The notes under the pieces were generated by a model, which had not been told where the DNA came from, did not search any database, and saw only the letters and a program-made list of their open reading frames with translations. Position numbers and translations under genes: made by a program. A stretch of DNA of 64,000 nt from positions 24,083-88,082 of the forward strand of contig JADCGQ010000007.1 in NCBI GenBank assembly GCA_020248945.1, in the 5' to 3' direction. Positions 50,006 to 60,800 of the stretch are shown here, piece by piece (the stretch's first letter is position 1; the number at the start of each line of letters is the position of its first letter). The stretch comes from Rubrivivax sp. (GTDB taxonomy: Bacteria > Pseudomonadota > Gammaproteobacteria > Burkholderiales > Burkholderiaceae_C).

Positions 50006-50328
50006 GGGCGTCTCCATTGGTAGGTTCGTCTATGGGTTCGAACAACGTGACGGCTCCGACGCCGCTGCTGCGGCAGCGCTCGGCCATCGAACCGACGGAT
50101 GCTGGGCAAGCCGCGCGGCGGCGTCACGCTGGCAGATACCCTAGGTGCCGCGTCACGGCACTGCCACGAGCGGCGACTGTCCCGAATCGGAACATCTTGA
50201 GCGCACCAGCCCTCGGGACAACCCTGCCCACCATCCCCAACGGTCGCGCCCAAGCGCCGACGCCGTGCGTTCCCGGGAATGGGCACGCACGGCGTCGGAG
50301 CGAAGAAGCGGCAGAAACGCGGGCGGCG
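50006..50328 (-). other. Spacer upstream of the hydroxylase operon
   Basis: 323 bases between the cytochrome c stop and the hydroxylase operon start, all on the minus strand. It holds the hairpin at 50257-50298 and presumably the hydroxylase promoter. I see no gene and no convincing -35/-10 pair. Confidence 0.5.
50257..50298 (-). terminator. Long hairpin after the cytochrome c gene
   Basis: Perfect 14-bp stem (CCGACGCCGTGCGT/ACGCACGGCGTCGG) with a 14-base loop, 30 bases beyond the cytochrome stop. No T-run. It would isolate the hydroxylase operon from cytochrome transcription. Confidence 0.65.
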
Positions 50329-50979
50329 TCAGCGGAAACGCGACTGCTGCACCACGCGCAGGTCGCCAGGCAGCGAGGCGAGGTAGTCGGCCATTTGCTT
50401 GAGCTCGGCGCGGGTGTATTGCTTGACCTGGCCGGCCATGATGGCGTTGGACCGGCCCACGTTCGGGTTGCGCTCGATGCCGTAGGAGCGCAGTGCCACC
50501 AGCAGGTAGTCGGCGTGCTGGCCGGCGATCTTGGGGTAGGCGCCGTCGATGGGCTTGTTGAAGTTGGCGCCGTGGCAGGAGGCGCAAGCGCCCTTGGTCA
50601 GCAGGGCCTGCACGGCGGCGCTGGGCTGGCGCGCCGGGGTCTCGGCCACCGGCTTGATCATCGAGGCGCCGTCTTGTTCGTAATAGGCGCCGAGATCGGC
50701 CATTTCCTGCTCGTTCAGCATACCGGCGATGGCGCGCATCGTGGGGTGCTTGCGATCGCCCTTGGCGTAGGCCTGCAGCGACGCGACGATGTACTTGGCG
50801 TTCTGGCCCGAGATCATCGGCACGCGGTGCACCTCGGGGAAGCTGGACTGGTAGCCGCCGATGCCATGGCAGCCGATGCACTGGGCCGCGCGCTGCTCGC
50901 CGCGTTTGATGTCTTGCGCCAGCGTAGGGGTGGCGAAGGTGGCCAGGGCCAGCAGGAGGGAGGCAGCAAGCTTGAACAT
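50329..50979 (-). CDS. Diheme c-type cytochrome, cytochrome c4-like
   Basis: 216 residues with a signal peptide (about 1-20) and two c-type heme sites: CIGCH in the first half and CASCH in the second, each with a distal methionine region (VPMISGQ..; AIMAGQVKQY). The two-domain plan fits cytochrome c4, a periplasmic donor to terminal oxidases. It could accept electrons from a membrane-linked partner, but a direct link to the cytoplasmic hydroxylase is not shown. The ATG at 50979 gives the normal signal peptide; the MoxR gene is divergent 102 bases away. Confidence 0.92.
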   Translation of the reverse strand: MFKLAASLLLALATFATPTLAQDIKRGEQRAAQCIGCHGIGGYQSSFPEVHRVPMISGQNAKYIVASLQAYAKGDRKHPTMRAIAGMLNEQEMADLGAYYEQDGASMIKPVAETPARQPSAAVQALLTKGACASCHGANFNKPIDGAYPKIAGQHADYLLVALRSYGIERNPNVGRSNAIMAGQVKQYTRAELKQMADYLASLPGDLRVVQQSRFR

Positions 50980-51081
50980 CACGGGCGGGGGAGTTGGTTG
51001 CGACGGTCTCCGGCACGCCCCTCGGGGGCCGGGACGGCACGGAACAACCATCGATTATAGGCCGCCCCCTATACTGACTCG

Positions 51082-51936
<855 letters not shown>

Positions 51937-51940
51937 CACT

Positions 51941-52537
51941 GTGAGCGGCTGGCCCGAACCGGTCACGCTGACCGGCCCCCACGCGACGCTGGTGCCGCTG
52001 GCGGTCGAGCACCACGACGCACTGGTCGCGGCCACGCGGGACGGCGAGCTCTGGCGGCTCTGGTACACGGCCGTGCCCTCGCCCGAGGGCATGGCCGCCG
52101 AGATCGAGCGCCGGCTCGCCCTGGCCGCCAGCGGCTCGATGCGGCCCTTCACGGTGCTCGACGCCACCGGCACCGTCGTCGGCATGACGACCTACATGCA
52201 CATCGACGCCAGGCACCGCCGCGTCGAGATCGGCAGCACCTGGACCGCCCGCCGCGCCCAGCGCACCGCGCTCAACACCCAGTGCAAGCGCCTGCTGCTC
52301 GGCCACGCCTTCGAGCAACTCGGCTGCATCGCGGTGGAGTTCCGCACGCACCGCCTCAACACGCAGAGCCGCCGCGCCATCGAGCGCCTGGGCGCGCAGC
52401 TCGACGGCATCCTGCGCGCGCACCAGATCGCCAGCGACGGCACCGTGCGCGACACCGCCGTCTACAGCATCACCGCGGCCGAATGGCCGGCGGTGCGATC
52501 GCATCTCGACTGGCAACTGGCGCGCCCACGCGACTAG
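51941..52537 (+). CDS. GNAT family N-acetyltransferase, RimJ/RimL-like
   Basis: 198 residues with the GNAT fold of the protein/antibiotic acetylating branch: LTGPHATLVPL at the start, VVGMTTYMHIDARHRRVEIGSTW as the central strands, and the acetyl-CoA loop region ALNTQCKRLLLGHAFE, followed by RLGAQLDGILRAHQ. The GTG start is four bases after the MoxR stop, so it is translated with it. The substrate is unknown. Confidence 0.88.
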   Translation: MSGWPEPVTLTGPHATLVPLAVEHHDALVAATRDGELWRLWYTAVPSPEGMAAEIERRLALAASGSMRPFTVLDATGTVVGMTTYMHIDARHRRVEIGSTWTARRAQRTALNTQCKRLLLGHAFEQLGCIAVEFRTHRLNTQSRRAIERLGAQLDGILRAHQIASDGTVRDTAVYSITAAEWPAVRSHLDWQLARPRD

Positions 52538-52567
52538 GCCCCGCCCACCCCGCCCCGAAGGAAGCCC

Positions 52568-54658
52568 ATGGCCACGAAGAAGAGCGCCCCGAAACGCCCC
52601 CGCCTGCTCACCGTCGACGACCTCTGGCAGTTCGAGCGCCTCGGCGCCCCCAGCCTGAGCCCCGATGGCGCGCAGGCCGTGGCCTCGCTGACGCGCTACT
52701 CGATGGACGACAACAAGGGCTCCACCCAGCTGTGGCTGCTGTCGACGCTGGGCGGCGAGCCGCGCGCGCTCACGGCCTGCGGCGACAAGGACGGCGCCCC
52801 GCGCTGGAGTCCGCAAGGCGACCTCGTCGCCTTCACCGCGCAGCGCGAGCAAGAGGGCCACAAGGACCAGACACCGCAGCTCTACCTCATCGCCCCCGAC
52901 GGCGGCGAGGCGCGCCGCGCGGCCACGGTGGCCACCGGCGTGGAGGGCTTTCGCTGGATGCCCGACGGCCAGCGCCTGGTGTTCCTGAGCTGGGTCTGGC
53001 CCGATGCCAAGGGCAGCAAGGCGCAGGCCGAGCGCCACAAGGCGCACACCGAGCGCAAGGAAACCGGCTACGCCACCAGCGAGGCGCAGTACCGCCACTG
53101 GGACCGCAACCTGCCGATGGGCCGCGTCGTCCACCTGCACCTGCTGCAACCGGGCAGCGACGGCAAGCCCGGCACGGTGCGCGACCTGTTCGAGGGCACG
53201 CCCTACGAGCTGCCGCGCGCCGACCCCGGCATCGACCACTTCGACGTCGCCCCCGACGGCAAGAGCCTCGTCTTCTGCTACGACCCGTCGGCCGAGAAGC
53301 GCAACGACGGCCGCTCGGCGCTGGTCGAGCTCGACCTGAAAAGCGGCCGCTTCACCACGCTGGCGCAAGACGCGGCCTGGGACTTTGCCGCCCCGCGCTA
53401 CAGCCCCGACGGCCGCCAGATCGCCTTCACCGCACAGCACGTCGGCCGCAAGCACACCATGCCCGAGCAGCTGGCGCTGCTGCAGCGCGGCAACAAGCCC
53501 AGCTGGGCCGTGCTCAGCGCCGAGTGGGACCACGCCGTGCAGGCCCCGCTCACCTGGGAGGCCGACGGCAGCGCGCTGCTGTTCCCGGCCGAGCAGAAGG
53601 GCCGGCGCCACCTGTGGCGCTTCGACATCGCCGACCGCCGCGCCGAAGTGGTGGTGGCCGGCGGCTGGCTCAGCGCCTATGACAAGGCCGCCGGCACGCT
53701 GGTGACGCTGGCCGACAGCGCCCTGCACCCGGCCCGCCTGACGGCCCACGCCCCGGGCGCGGCGCCGCGGCGCATCGAGCACTTCAACGACGCGCTGCTG
53801 GCGCAGTTCAGCCTCGGCCGGGTCGAGGAGGTGTGGATCAAGGGCGCCAACCCCGCCACCGGCAAACGCGGCCCTGGCGGCGACCCGGTGCAGATGTGGC
53901 TCACCTACCCGCCCGGCTTCGATGCGAAGAAGCAGTATCCGGTGATGCACAACATCCACGGCGGCCCGCACACCGGCCCCGGGGACAACTGGCACTACCG
54001 CTGGAACACGCAGGTGTTCGCGGCGCAGGGCTACGTCGTGGCCAGCGTCAACTACCACGGCAGTTCGGGCTTCGGCAACGCCTTCCTCGACAGCATCACG
54101 CACCGCTGGGGCACGCTCGAGCTGCAGGACATCGAGGCCGGCACCGACTGGCTGCTGAAAAAGCCCTGGGCCGACAAGCAGCGCGTCTTCGCCACCGGCG
54201 GCAGCTATGGCGGTTTCATGGTGGCCTGGATGAACGGCCACGTGAAGCCCGGCCGCTACCAGGCTTACGTCTGCCACGCGGGCTGCTACGACTGGGTGAG
54301 CATGTTCGCCGACGACGCCTGGAGCTGGCACGCCAAGGAACTGGGCGCCTGGTACTGGGACGACATGGCCCGCGTGCACGCGCAGAGCCCGCACGCCTAT
54401 GCCAAGAACTTCCGCACGCCCACGCTCGTGATCCACGGCGCGCTCGACTACCGCGTGCCCGACGGTCAGGGCCTGGCCTATTACCACACGCTGAAGGCGC
54501 TGAAGGTCGATGCGCGCCTCCTGTGGTACCCCGACGAGAACCACTGGATCCTGAAGCCGCGCAACAGCCGCCTGTGGCACGAGGAGTTCTTCGGCTGGTT
54601 GAAGGCCCACGACCCAGGGGTCAAAGCCCACGACCCCGGTATCAAGGCCAAGCCCTGA
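52568..54658 (+). CDS. S9 family prolyl oligopeptidase-like peptidase
   Basis: 696 residues, no signal peptide. The first 400 residues form a TolB/DPP-like beta-propeller (PSLSPDGAQAVASLT, PRWSPQGDLVAFTAQ, PRYSPDGRQIAFTA). The alpha/beta-hydrolase domain has the triad S546 in GGSYGGFM, D627 in GALDYRVP and H659 in ENHWI. It cleaves short peptides, acyl-peptides or dipeptides. The C-terminus carries a tandem KAHDPGV/KAHDPGI duplication of low complexity. GAAGGAAG precedes the ATG. Confidence 0.93.
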   Translation: MATKKSAPKRPRLLTVDDLWQFERLGAPSLSPDGAQAVASLTRYSMDDNKGSTQLWLLSTLGGEPRALTACGDKDGAPRWSPQGDLVAFTAQREQEGHKDQTPQLYLIAPDGGEARRAATVATGVEGFRWMPDGQRLVFLSWVWPDAKGSKAQAERHKAHTERKETGYATSEAQYRHWDRNLPMGRVVHLHLLQPGSDGKPGTVRDLFEGTPYELPRADPGIDHFDVAPDGKSLVFCYDPSAEKRNDGRSALVELDLKSGRFTTLAQDAAWDFAAPRYSPDGRQIAFTAQHVGRKHTMPEQLALLQRGNKPSWAVLSAEWDHAVQAPLTWEADGSALLFPAEQKGRRHLWRFDIADRRAEVVVAGGWLSAYDKAAGTLVTLADSALHPARLTAHAPGAAPRRIEHFNDALLAQFSLGRVEEVWIKGANPATGKRGPGGDPVQMWLTYPPGFDAKKQYPVMHNIHGGPHTGPGDNWHYRWNTQVFAAQGYVVASVNYHGSSGFGNAFLDSITHRWGTLELQDIEAGTDWLLKKPWADKQRVFATGGSYGGFMVAWMNGHVKPGRYQAYVCHAGCYDWVSMFADDAWSWHAKELGAWYWDDMARVHAQSPHAYAKNFRTPTLVIHGALDYRVPDGQGLAYYHTLKALKVDARLLWYPDENHWILKPRNSRLWHEEFFGWLKAHDPGVKAHDPGIKAKP

Positions 54659-54710
54659 GCGCAGGCCCGCCGGCCTGCGCAGGCACAATCCGGCCACCCG
54701 GTGCCCGCCC

Positions 54711-55883
54711 ATGCTGATCCACTTCTTCCAGACGCTGCGCAGCGCCAAGCTCAAGGTCTCGGTGACCGAGTACCTGGCGCTGCTGGAGGCGCTGCGTGCC
54801 GGCGTCATCGGGCCCTCGGTCGACGAGTTCTACGTGCTCGCGCGCACCATCCTCGTCAAGGACGAGGCGCACTTCGACAAGTTCGACCGCGCCTTCTCGG
54901 CCTACTTCAAGGGCGTGGAGCTGCTCGCCGACTTCACGCAGGACGTGCCGCTCGAGTGGCTGCGCAAGAACCTCGAGCTCGAGCTCACGCCCGAGCAGAA
55001 GGCGGCCATCGAGAAGATGGGCTGGGACGAGCTGATGGAGACGCTGAAGAAGCGCTTCGAAGAGCAGAAAGAGCGCCACGAGGGCGGCAACCGGATGATC
55101 GGCACCGGCGGCACCAGCCCCTTCGGCGCCAATGGCTACAACCCGCAGGGCATCCGCATCGGCCAGGCCGGCGGGCGCAACAAGAGCGCCGTCAAGGTGT
55201 GGGACCAGCGCGCCTACAAGGACTACGACGACACCAAGGAACTCGGCACGCGCAACATCAAGGTCGCGCTGCGCCGGTTGCGCCGCTTTGCGCGCGAAGG
55301 CGCCGAGATGGAGCTCGACCTCGACGGCACCATCCACCACACCGCGGCGCAGGCCGGGCTGCTCGACATCCGCATGCAGCCCGAGCGCCACAACAAGGTG
55401 AAGGTGCTGCTGCTGATGGACGTGGGCGGCACGATGGACGAGCACGTGCACCGCGTCGAAGAGCTCTTCAGCGCCGCGAAGTCGGAGTTCAAGCACCTGG
55501 AGTTCTTCTACTTCCACAACTGCGTCTACGACTTCGTCTGGAAGAACAACCGCCGCCGCTTCGCCGAGAAGACCGCGACCTGGGACCTGATCCGCACCTA
55601 CAACAAGGACTGGAAGCTGGTCTTCGTGGGCGACGCGACCATGAGCCCCTACGAGATCCTGCAGCCCGGCGGCAGCGTCGAATACAACAACGAAGAACCC
55701 GGCGCCGAGTGGATGCAGCGCCTGACGCAGGCCTTCCCGCGCCACGCCTGGATCAACCCCGAGCCGCAGGGCGTGTGGGGCTATCGCCAAAGCATCGCCA
55801 TCGTGCAGCAGCTCATCGGCCAGCGCATGTTCCCGCTGTCGCTGGCCGGGCTCGAAGGCGCGATGCGGCTGCTGAGCAAATGA
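54711..55883 (+). CDS. VWA-domain protein, CoxE-like (module 2)
   Basis: 390 residues. A helical N-terminus (1-110) is followed by a Gly/Asn linker and a conserved KVWDQRAYKDYDDTKELGTRNIKVALRRLRRF-type segment; the VWA domain begins near 230. The MIDAS reads DVGGTM (D237), with Gly and Thr where the canonical DxSxS has serines, so metal binding may be weak. Later KLVFVGDATMSPYEI fits the VWA fold. It is the probable partner of the MoxR at 51082. The stop overlaps the tamA start. Confidence 0.88.
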   Translation: MLIHFFQTLRSAKLKVSVTEYLALLEALRAGVIGPSVDEFYVLARTILVKDEAHFDKFDRAFSAYFKGVELLADFTQDVPLEWLRKNLELELTPEQKAAIEKMGWDELMETLKKRFEEQKERHEGGNRMIGTGGTSPFGANGYNPQGIRIGQAGGRNKSAVKVWDQRAYKDYDDTKELGTRNIKVALRRLRRFAREGAEMELDLDGTIHHTAAQAGLLDIRMQPERHNKVKVLLLMDVGGTMDEHVHRVEELFSAAKSEFKHLEFFYFHNCVYDFVWKNNRRRFAEKTATWDLIRTYNKDWKLVFVGDATMSPYEILQPGGSVEYNNEEPGAEWMQRLTQAFPRHAWINPEPQGVWGYRQSIAIVQQLIGQRMFPLSLAGLEGAMRLLSK

Positions 55884-57802
55884 GCCCCCACGGGCGTGCG
55901 ACACGGGCAACGCGGTCCGTGGCGGCCCGGGCCTGGGCCCCGCTGCTGGCGCTGGCGCTGCTGGCCGCAGGTTGTGCGGGCACGCCCAAGTCCGACACGC
56001 TGGCGGCCGCCGCCGCGCGCACCGATGCGGCCGATACCTTCTCGCTCGTCAGCGAGTCCGAGTTCGAGCAGCAGTCGCCGACGCTGGGCGTGCGGCTGGA
56101 GATCGACGCCCCGGGCCCGCTGAAGGCCCTGCTCGAACGCCACCTCGACCTGATCCGCCTGGGCACCTTGGGCGGCGACGACATCGACGACACCGAGTGG
56201 GCGCGCCTGATCGACGCCAGCCCGACGCAGGTGCGCGACCTGCTGCAGACCGAAGGCTACTTTGCGCCGGTGGTGCGCATCGAGCGCACGCCGGGGCGTG
56301 GCAACAACGAGCGCGATCTCGTGCGCCTGAGCGTCGACCCCGGCCCGCGTGCCCGCATCTCGCGCGTCACGATCGAGGCCGAAGGCGAGCTCGAACGCGC
56401 CGCCACCGCGGGCGACGGCTATGGCGAGGCCACGCTGGCAGCGCTGCGCAAGGAATGGGAGCTGCCCGTCGGCGCCGAGTTCCGCAACGCCGGCTGGTCC
56501 GATGCCAAGGCCGCCGCGCTGTCGCGGCTGCGCAGCGCCGGCTACGCCAGCGCGGTGTGGGCCGGCACCGGCGCCGCCGTGGACGCGGCGAAGAACGAGG
56601 TCCGCCTCTTCCTCGTCGTCGACAGCGGGCCGCTGTACCGGCTCGGGCCGCTGCAGATCGAAGGCCTGGTGGCGCAGGACGCCGAGACCGTGCGCAACCT
56701 GGCCTACACACGCGGCGGCGTGCCGGTGACCGAATCGCTGCTGCTCGACTTTCAGGAGCGGCTGCAGAAGTCCGGCCTCTTCGAGACCGTGGCCGTGACG
56801 CTGGAGCCCGACGTCTCGCAGGCCGCCGCCGCGCCGGTGACGGTGCGCGTGCGCGAGACGCCGCTGCAGAGCTACACCTTCGGTGTCGGTGTCAGCGCCA
56901 ACACCGGGCCTCGGTTCTCGGTCGAGCAGCAACTGCGCCGGCCCTTCGGGCTGCCGGTGTCGAGCTCGCTCAAGATCGAGATCGGCCAGAAGCGCCAGGC
57001 CTGGGACGGCGAGCTCAGCACCCGAGCCGACGAGCGCCTCTACCGCAACCTGCTCGGCGCCGCCGTCGAGCGGCTGCGCTCCGACAGCGACGTGGTGCTG
57101 TCGCAGCGCGTGCGCCTGGGTCGCACGCAGGACACCCAGCGCATCGAACGGCTGGGCTTCGTCGAGTGGGAGCGCTCCAGCCGCCGCACCAACGCCGGCG
57201 AGCGCGCCGACGCGGTGGCGGTGTCGCTCAACTTCCACGGCGGCTGGCGTGATCTGGACAGCGTCGTGCTGCCCACCACCGGCGAAACGCTCTCGGCGCA
57301 GCTGGGCATCGGCCGCAGCCACGGCACCGAAGCCAAGACCGGCATCTTCGGCCGCACCTACGGCCGCCTCACGGTCTACCGGCCGCTGGGCCGCACGCTG
57401 TACAGCCAGGCGCGGCTCGAGGTGGGTCGGGTGTTCCTGGAGCCCGGCATGGTGGTGCCCGAGTCGCTGCGCTGGCGCGCCGGTGGCGACGAATCGGTGC
57501 GCGGCTACAGCTACCGCGAACTCGGCCCCGTGGTCGACGGCGCCGTGGGCAGCGGCGAGACCATCCTCACCGGCAGCCTGGAGCTGGCGCGTCCGATCAC
57601 GGCGGCGATGCCCTCGCTGTGGGGCGCCATCTTCGTCGACGGCGGCAACGCCGCCACCAGCTTCGGCCAGCTCGAGCCGGTGTACGGCTACGGCTTTGGC
57701 GTGCGCTGGCGCAGCCCGGTGGGCCCGCTGCGCATCGACCTCGCCTGGGCACAAAACGTCTCCACCCCGCGCCTGCACTTCAGCATCGGCATCGCTTTCT
57801 AG
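55880..57802 (+). CDS. tamA: Translocation and assembly module subunit TamA
   Basis: 640 residues of the Omp85 superfamily. The N-terminus is basic with a lipobox-like LLAAGCAG, so it could be lipidated, which is unusual. Three POTRA-like repeats occupy about 45-325 (VRDLLQTEGYFAPVVRIE and PLQIEGLVAQDAETV). The C-terminal 16-strand barrel carries the VRGYSYRELGP motif and ends in the terminal aromatic LHFSIGIAF recognised by BAM. TamA works with TamB, encoded ten bases downstream. The ATG overlaps the VWA stop (ATGA). Confidence 0.92.
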   Translation: MSPHGRATRATRSVAARAWAPLLALALLAAGCAGTPKSDTLAAAAARTDAADTFSLVSESEFEQQSPTLGVRLEIDAPGPLKALLERHLDLIRLGTLGGDDIDDTEWARLIDASPTQVRDLLQTEGYFAPVVRIERTPGRGNNERDLVRLSVDPGPRARISRVTIEAEGELERAATAGDGYGEATLAALRKEWELPVGAEFRNAGWSDAKAAALSRLRSAGYASAVWAGTGAAVDAAKNEVRLFLVVDSGPLYRLGPLQIEGLVAQDAETVRNLAYTRGGVPVTESLLLDFQERLQKSGLFETVAVTLEPDVSQAAAAPVTVRVRETPLQSYTFGVGVSANTGPRFSVEQQLRRPFGLPVSSSLKIEIGQKRQAWDGELSTRADERLYRNLLGAAVERLRSDSDVVLSQRVRLGRTQDTQRIERLGFVEWERSSRRTNAGERADAVAVSLNFHGGWRDLDSVVLPTTGETLSAQLGIGRSHGTEAKTGIFGRTYGRLTVYRPLGRTLYSQARLEVGRVFLEPGMVVPESLRWRAGGDESVRGYSYRELGPVVDGAVGSGETILTGSLELARPITAAMPSLWGAIFVDGGNAATSFGQLEPVYGYGFGVRWRSPVGPLRIDLAWAQNVSTPRLHFSIGIAF

Positions 57803-57811
57803 AGGGGCCCC

Positions 57812-60800
57812 TTGAGCGACGCGCCGAACCCACCCACCCCGCCGGCCGCCGCCGCGGCCAGTGGGCGCGCGCGGCCCTTCACCACCGCGGCCTCGCTGAT
57901 GGTGCCCCTGGCCTGGGTGCTGGGTTTTGCGCTGCTCGTCGTGGTGCTGGCCGCCGCCGCGCTGCACACGCTGCTGATGCGCGAGGCCGGTACGCGCTGG
58001 CTGCTGCAGCAGGTGCCGGGCCTCACGGTGCAGGGCTGGCAAGGCGCGCTGCTGGGCGGCCGCTGGCAGGCCGACAGCCTGCGGTTGGAGTGGGACGGCG
58101 GGCGCGCCAGCGCGGTGCTGGAGAAGATCGAGATCGACGGCATGGGCTGGCACTGGCGCCCCAGCGACATCGCCTGGGCCAGCCTGGCCATCGAGAACCT
58201 GCGCGTCGAACGCATCGTGGTGAAGACCGGGCCGCCGGGCGCGGGGCCGACACCGCTGCCCGACTCCATCGCCTTGCCGCTCGATCTGAGCCTGGCGCAG
58301 GCCCGCATCGGCCGGCTCGAGATCGACGACCAACCCGCAGCCACCGGGCTGGCGCTCGAGCAACTGCGGCTCGACCCCAGCCCGGGCGGCGAGCACCGCA
58401 TCGGGCGCTTCGCCGCCACCGTGGCCGGTGTGCAGACTGCGCTGGCGGGGCGCATCGGCACGCGCGCGCCGCTGCCGTTGGACCTGCAGGCCACGCTGGC
58501 ACCCGCGCCCGGCAGCACACTGCCGCCCTGGACGGCCCGGCTGGCGCTGGGCGGCGACGCCCGCAACACCTCGCTGAAGGCCACGCTGCAAGGCGAGGCC
58601 ACGGCCGGCCGGCCGGCCCCGGCGGCCGAGCTGACGGCGGCGCTGCAGTTGCTCGAAGCCTGGCCCCTGGAGGCGCTGGCGCTGAGCACGCGCGATCTCG
58701 ACCTCTCGGCCCTGCACGCGCAAGCGCCGCGCACCCGCCTCAGCGGCGAGGCCACGCTGCGCATGAGCGCGCGCGACGCGCCGGCCGTGGCCCGCATCGC
58801 GCTGAACAACGCGCTGCCCGGCCGCTGGGACCAGCAGCGCGTGCCGGTGGCCAAGCTGACGGCCGACCTGGGCGGCTCACTCACCCAGCCCGACCGGCTG
58901 GAGCTGGTGCGCGCCGAGGTGCAACTGGCCGACGCCACACGCACGGCCGGCCGCGTGCAGCTGAAGGCGCTGTGGCAGGGCACGGTGCTCGAGCTGCAAG
59001 GCCGCCTCGACGCCGTGGCGCCGTCGCGGCTGGACGAGCGCGCGCCCGCCATGACGCTGACCGGGCCGGTGGATCTGCGCATCGCCGGCCTGCCCTCGCC
59101 CGACCCCGCGGCGTCGGCGCCGGCCATCCCAATGAAGCCGTCGGTGCGGGCGTCGATCGACCTCACCGGCCAGCTCGCCGGCGCGCCCCAGACCGTGCGC
59201 CTGACGATGGCCGGCGAGGCCGACGAGCGCCGGCTCGACGTGACGCAGCTGCGCGCCATCGCCGGTGCGGCGCAGGCCAACGCCAAGCTGCTGCTCGTGC
59301 GCAGCGGCCCGGGCGAGCGGGCCGACTGGCGCCTGGCCACCAGCGGCAGCATCGTCGACTTCGACCCGCTGCCCTGGTGGCCCGGCGAGGCCGACGCGCC
59401 CTGGCGCCGCGGCCCGCACCGCCTGTCGGGCGGCTGGGACTTCGACGGCCGGCTGCCCCACAACGCCGCCGCGCTGGCGCCGCTGGAACTGCTGCAGCGC
59501 GTGGCCGGCAACGGCCGGCTGCGCCTGCAGGACTCGCAGCTCGCCGGCGTGCCGGTGTCGGCCGACTTCGCGCTCGGCTACACGCAGGCGGCGGCGCCCA
59601 GCACCGCGCTGCTGCGCGGCGACCTTCGCGTCGGTGGCAACCAGCTGCGCCTCGAGGGCCGGGCCGACCCGACGGGCTCCGGCGCCGCCGACCGCTGGAA
59701 CGCCGAGCTGCAGGCCGACAGCCTGGCCGGGCTGGCGCCGCTGTTCGCGCTGCACCCGGCCGCGCGCGAATGGGCGCCGCGGCGCGGCAGCCTCACCCTC
59801 GCGCTGGGCGCCGAAGGCCGCTGGCCGGCGGTGCGCACGGCCGGCACGGCGAGGGTGTCGCAGCTGCAGCTCGGCAACATCGAGCTCGCCCAGGGCCGTG
59901 CACAGTGGCGGCTCGACACCGCCGGCGCGCGCACCCTCAACGCCCAGGTCGACCTCGGCGGCCTCGTGCAGACCACGGCCCAAGGCAAGCAGCGGGCCGA
60001 CCACCTGCGCGCCAACGTCGACGGCACGCTGGCGGCCCACCGCATCGACATCAACGCGGCCGCGCCGCTGTCGCCACCACCGGATCTGCTCAAGCTGCTG
60101 GGCGTGAGCGGCCAGACCGGCACGCGTGCGCAACTGGTGGCCCGGGGCGGCTGGACCGAGCTGCCCGATGGCGGCGGCCGCTGGCAGGCGCGGGTCGAGC
60201 GGCTCGTCGTTGGCGCCTGGGACGGCAGCGAGGCCGACTCGGCCCCGGCCTCCTTGTGGGCACAGGCCAGCGGCCTGGATGCCACGCTCGAGTTCGGGCC
60301 CGGCTACACGCTGCGCGCGCTGCGCGCCGGCGCCGGCCGCGTGCTGCTGAGCGACGTGCTGACCCTGCGCTGGGACGCGGTCGACCTGAAGCTGGGGCCC
60401 GAGCGCACCGACCTGCTGTTGCGTGCCGACATCGAACCCTTCCGGCTGGCGCCGCTGCTGCGCCGGGTGCAGCCCACCATCGGCTGGGAGGGCGACCTGC
60501 GGCTGGCCGCGACCGTGAACCTGCGCGCCGGCGAGCGCTTCGAGGCCGACCTCGTGTTCGAGCGCCGCGACGGCGATCTGCACATCAACAGCGAAGAAGG
60601 CCTGCTGCTGCTCGGCCTGACCGAGGTGCGCCTGGGCCTGAGCGTGCGCGACGGCCGCTGGACGCTGACGCCGCTGTTCCGCGGCCGCAGCCTCGGCGAG
60701 CTGTCGGGCAGCGCCAGCGTGCAGACCACGCCCGAAGCCCGCCGCCCGCCCGACAGCGCGCCGCTGACGGGCTCGCTGCAGGCGCGCGTGGCCGATATCG

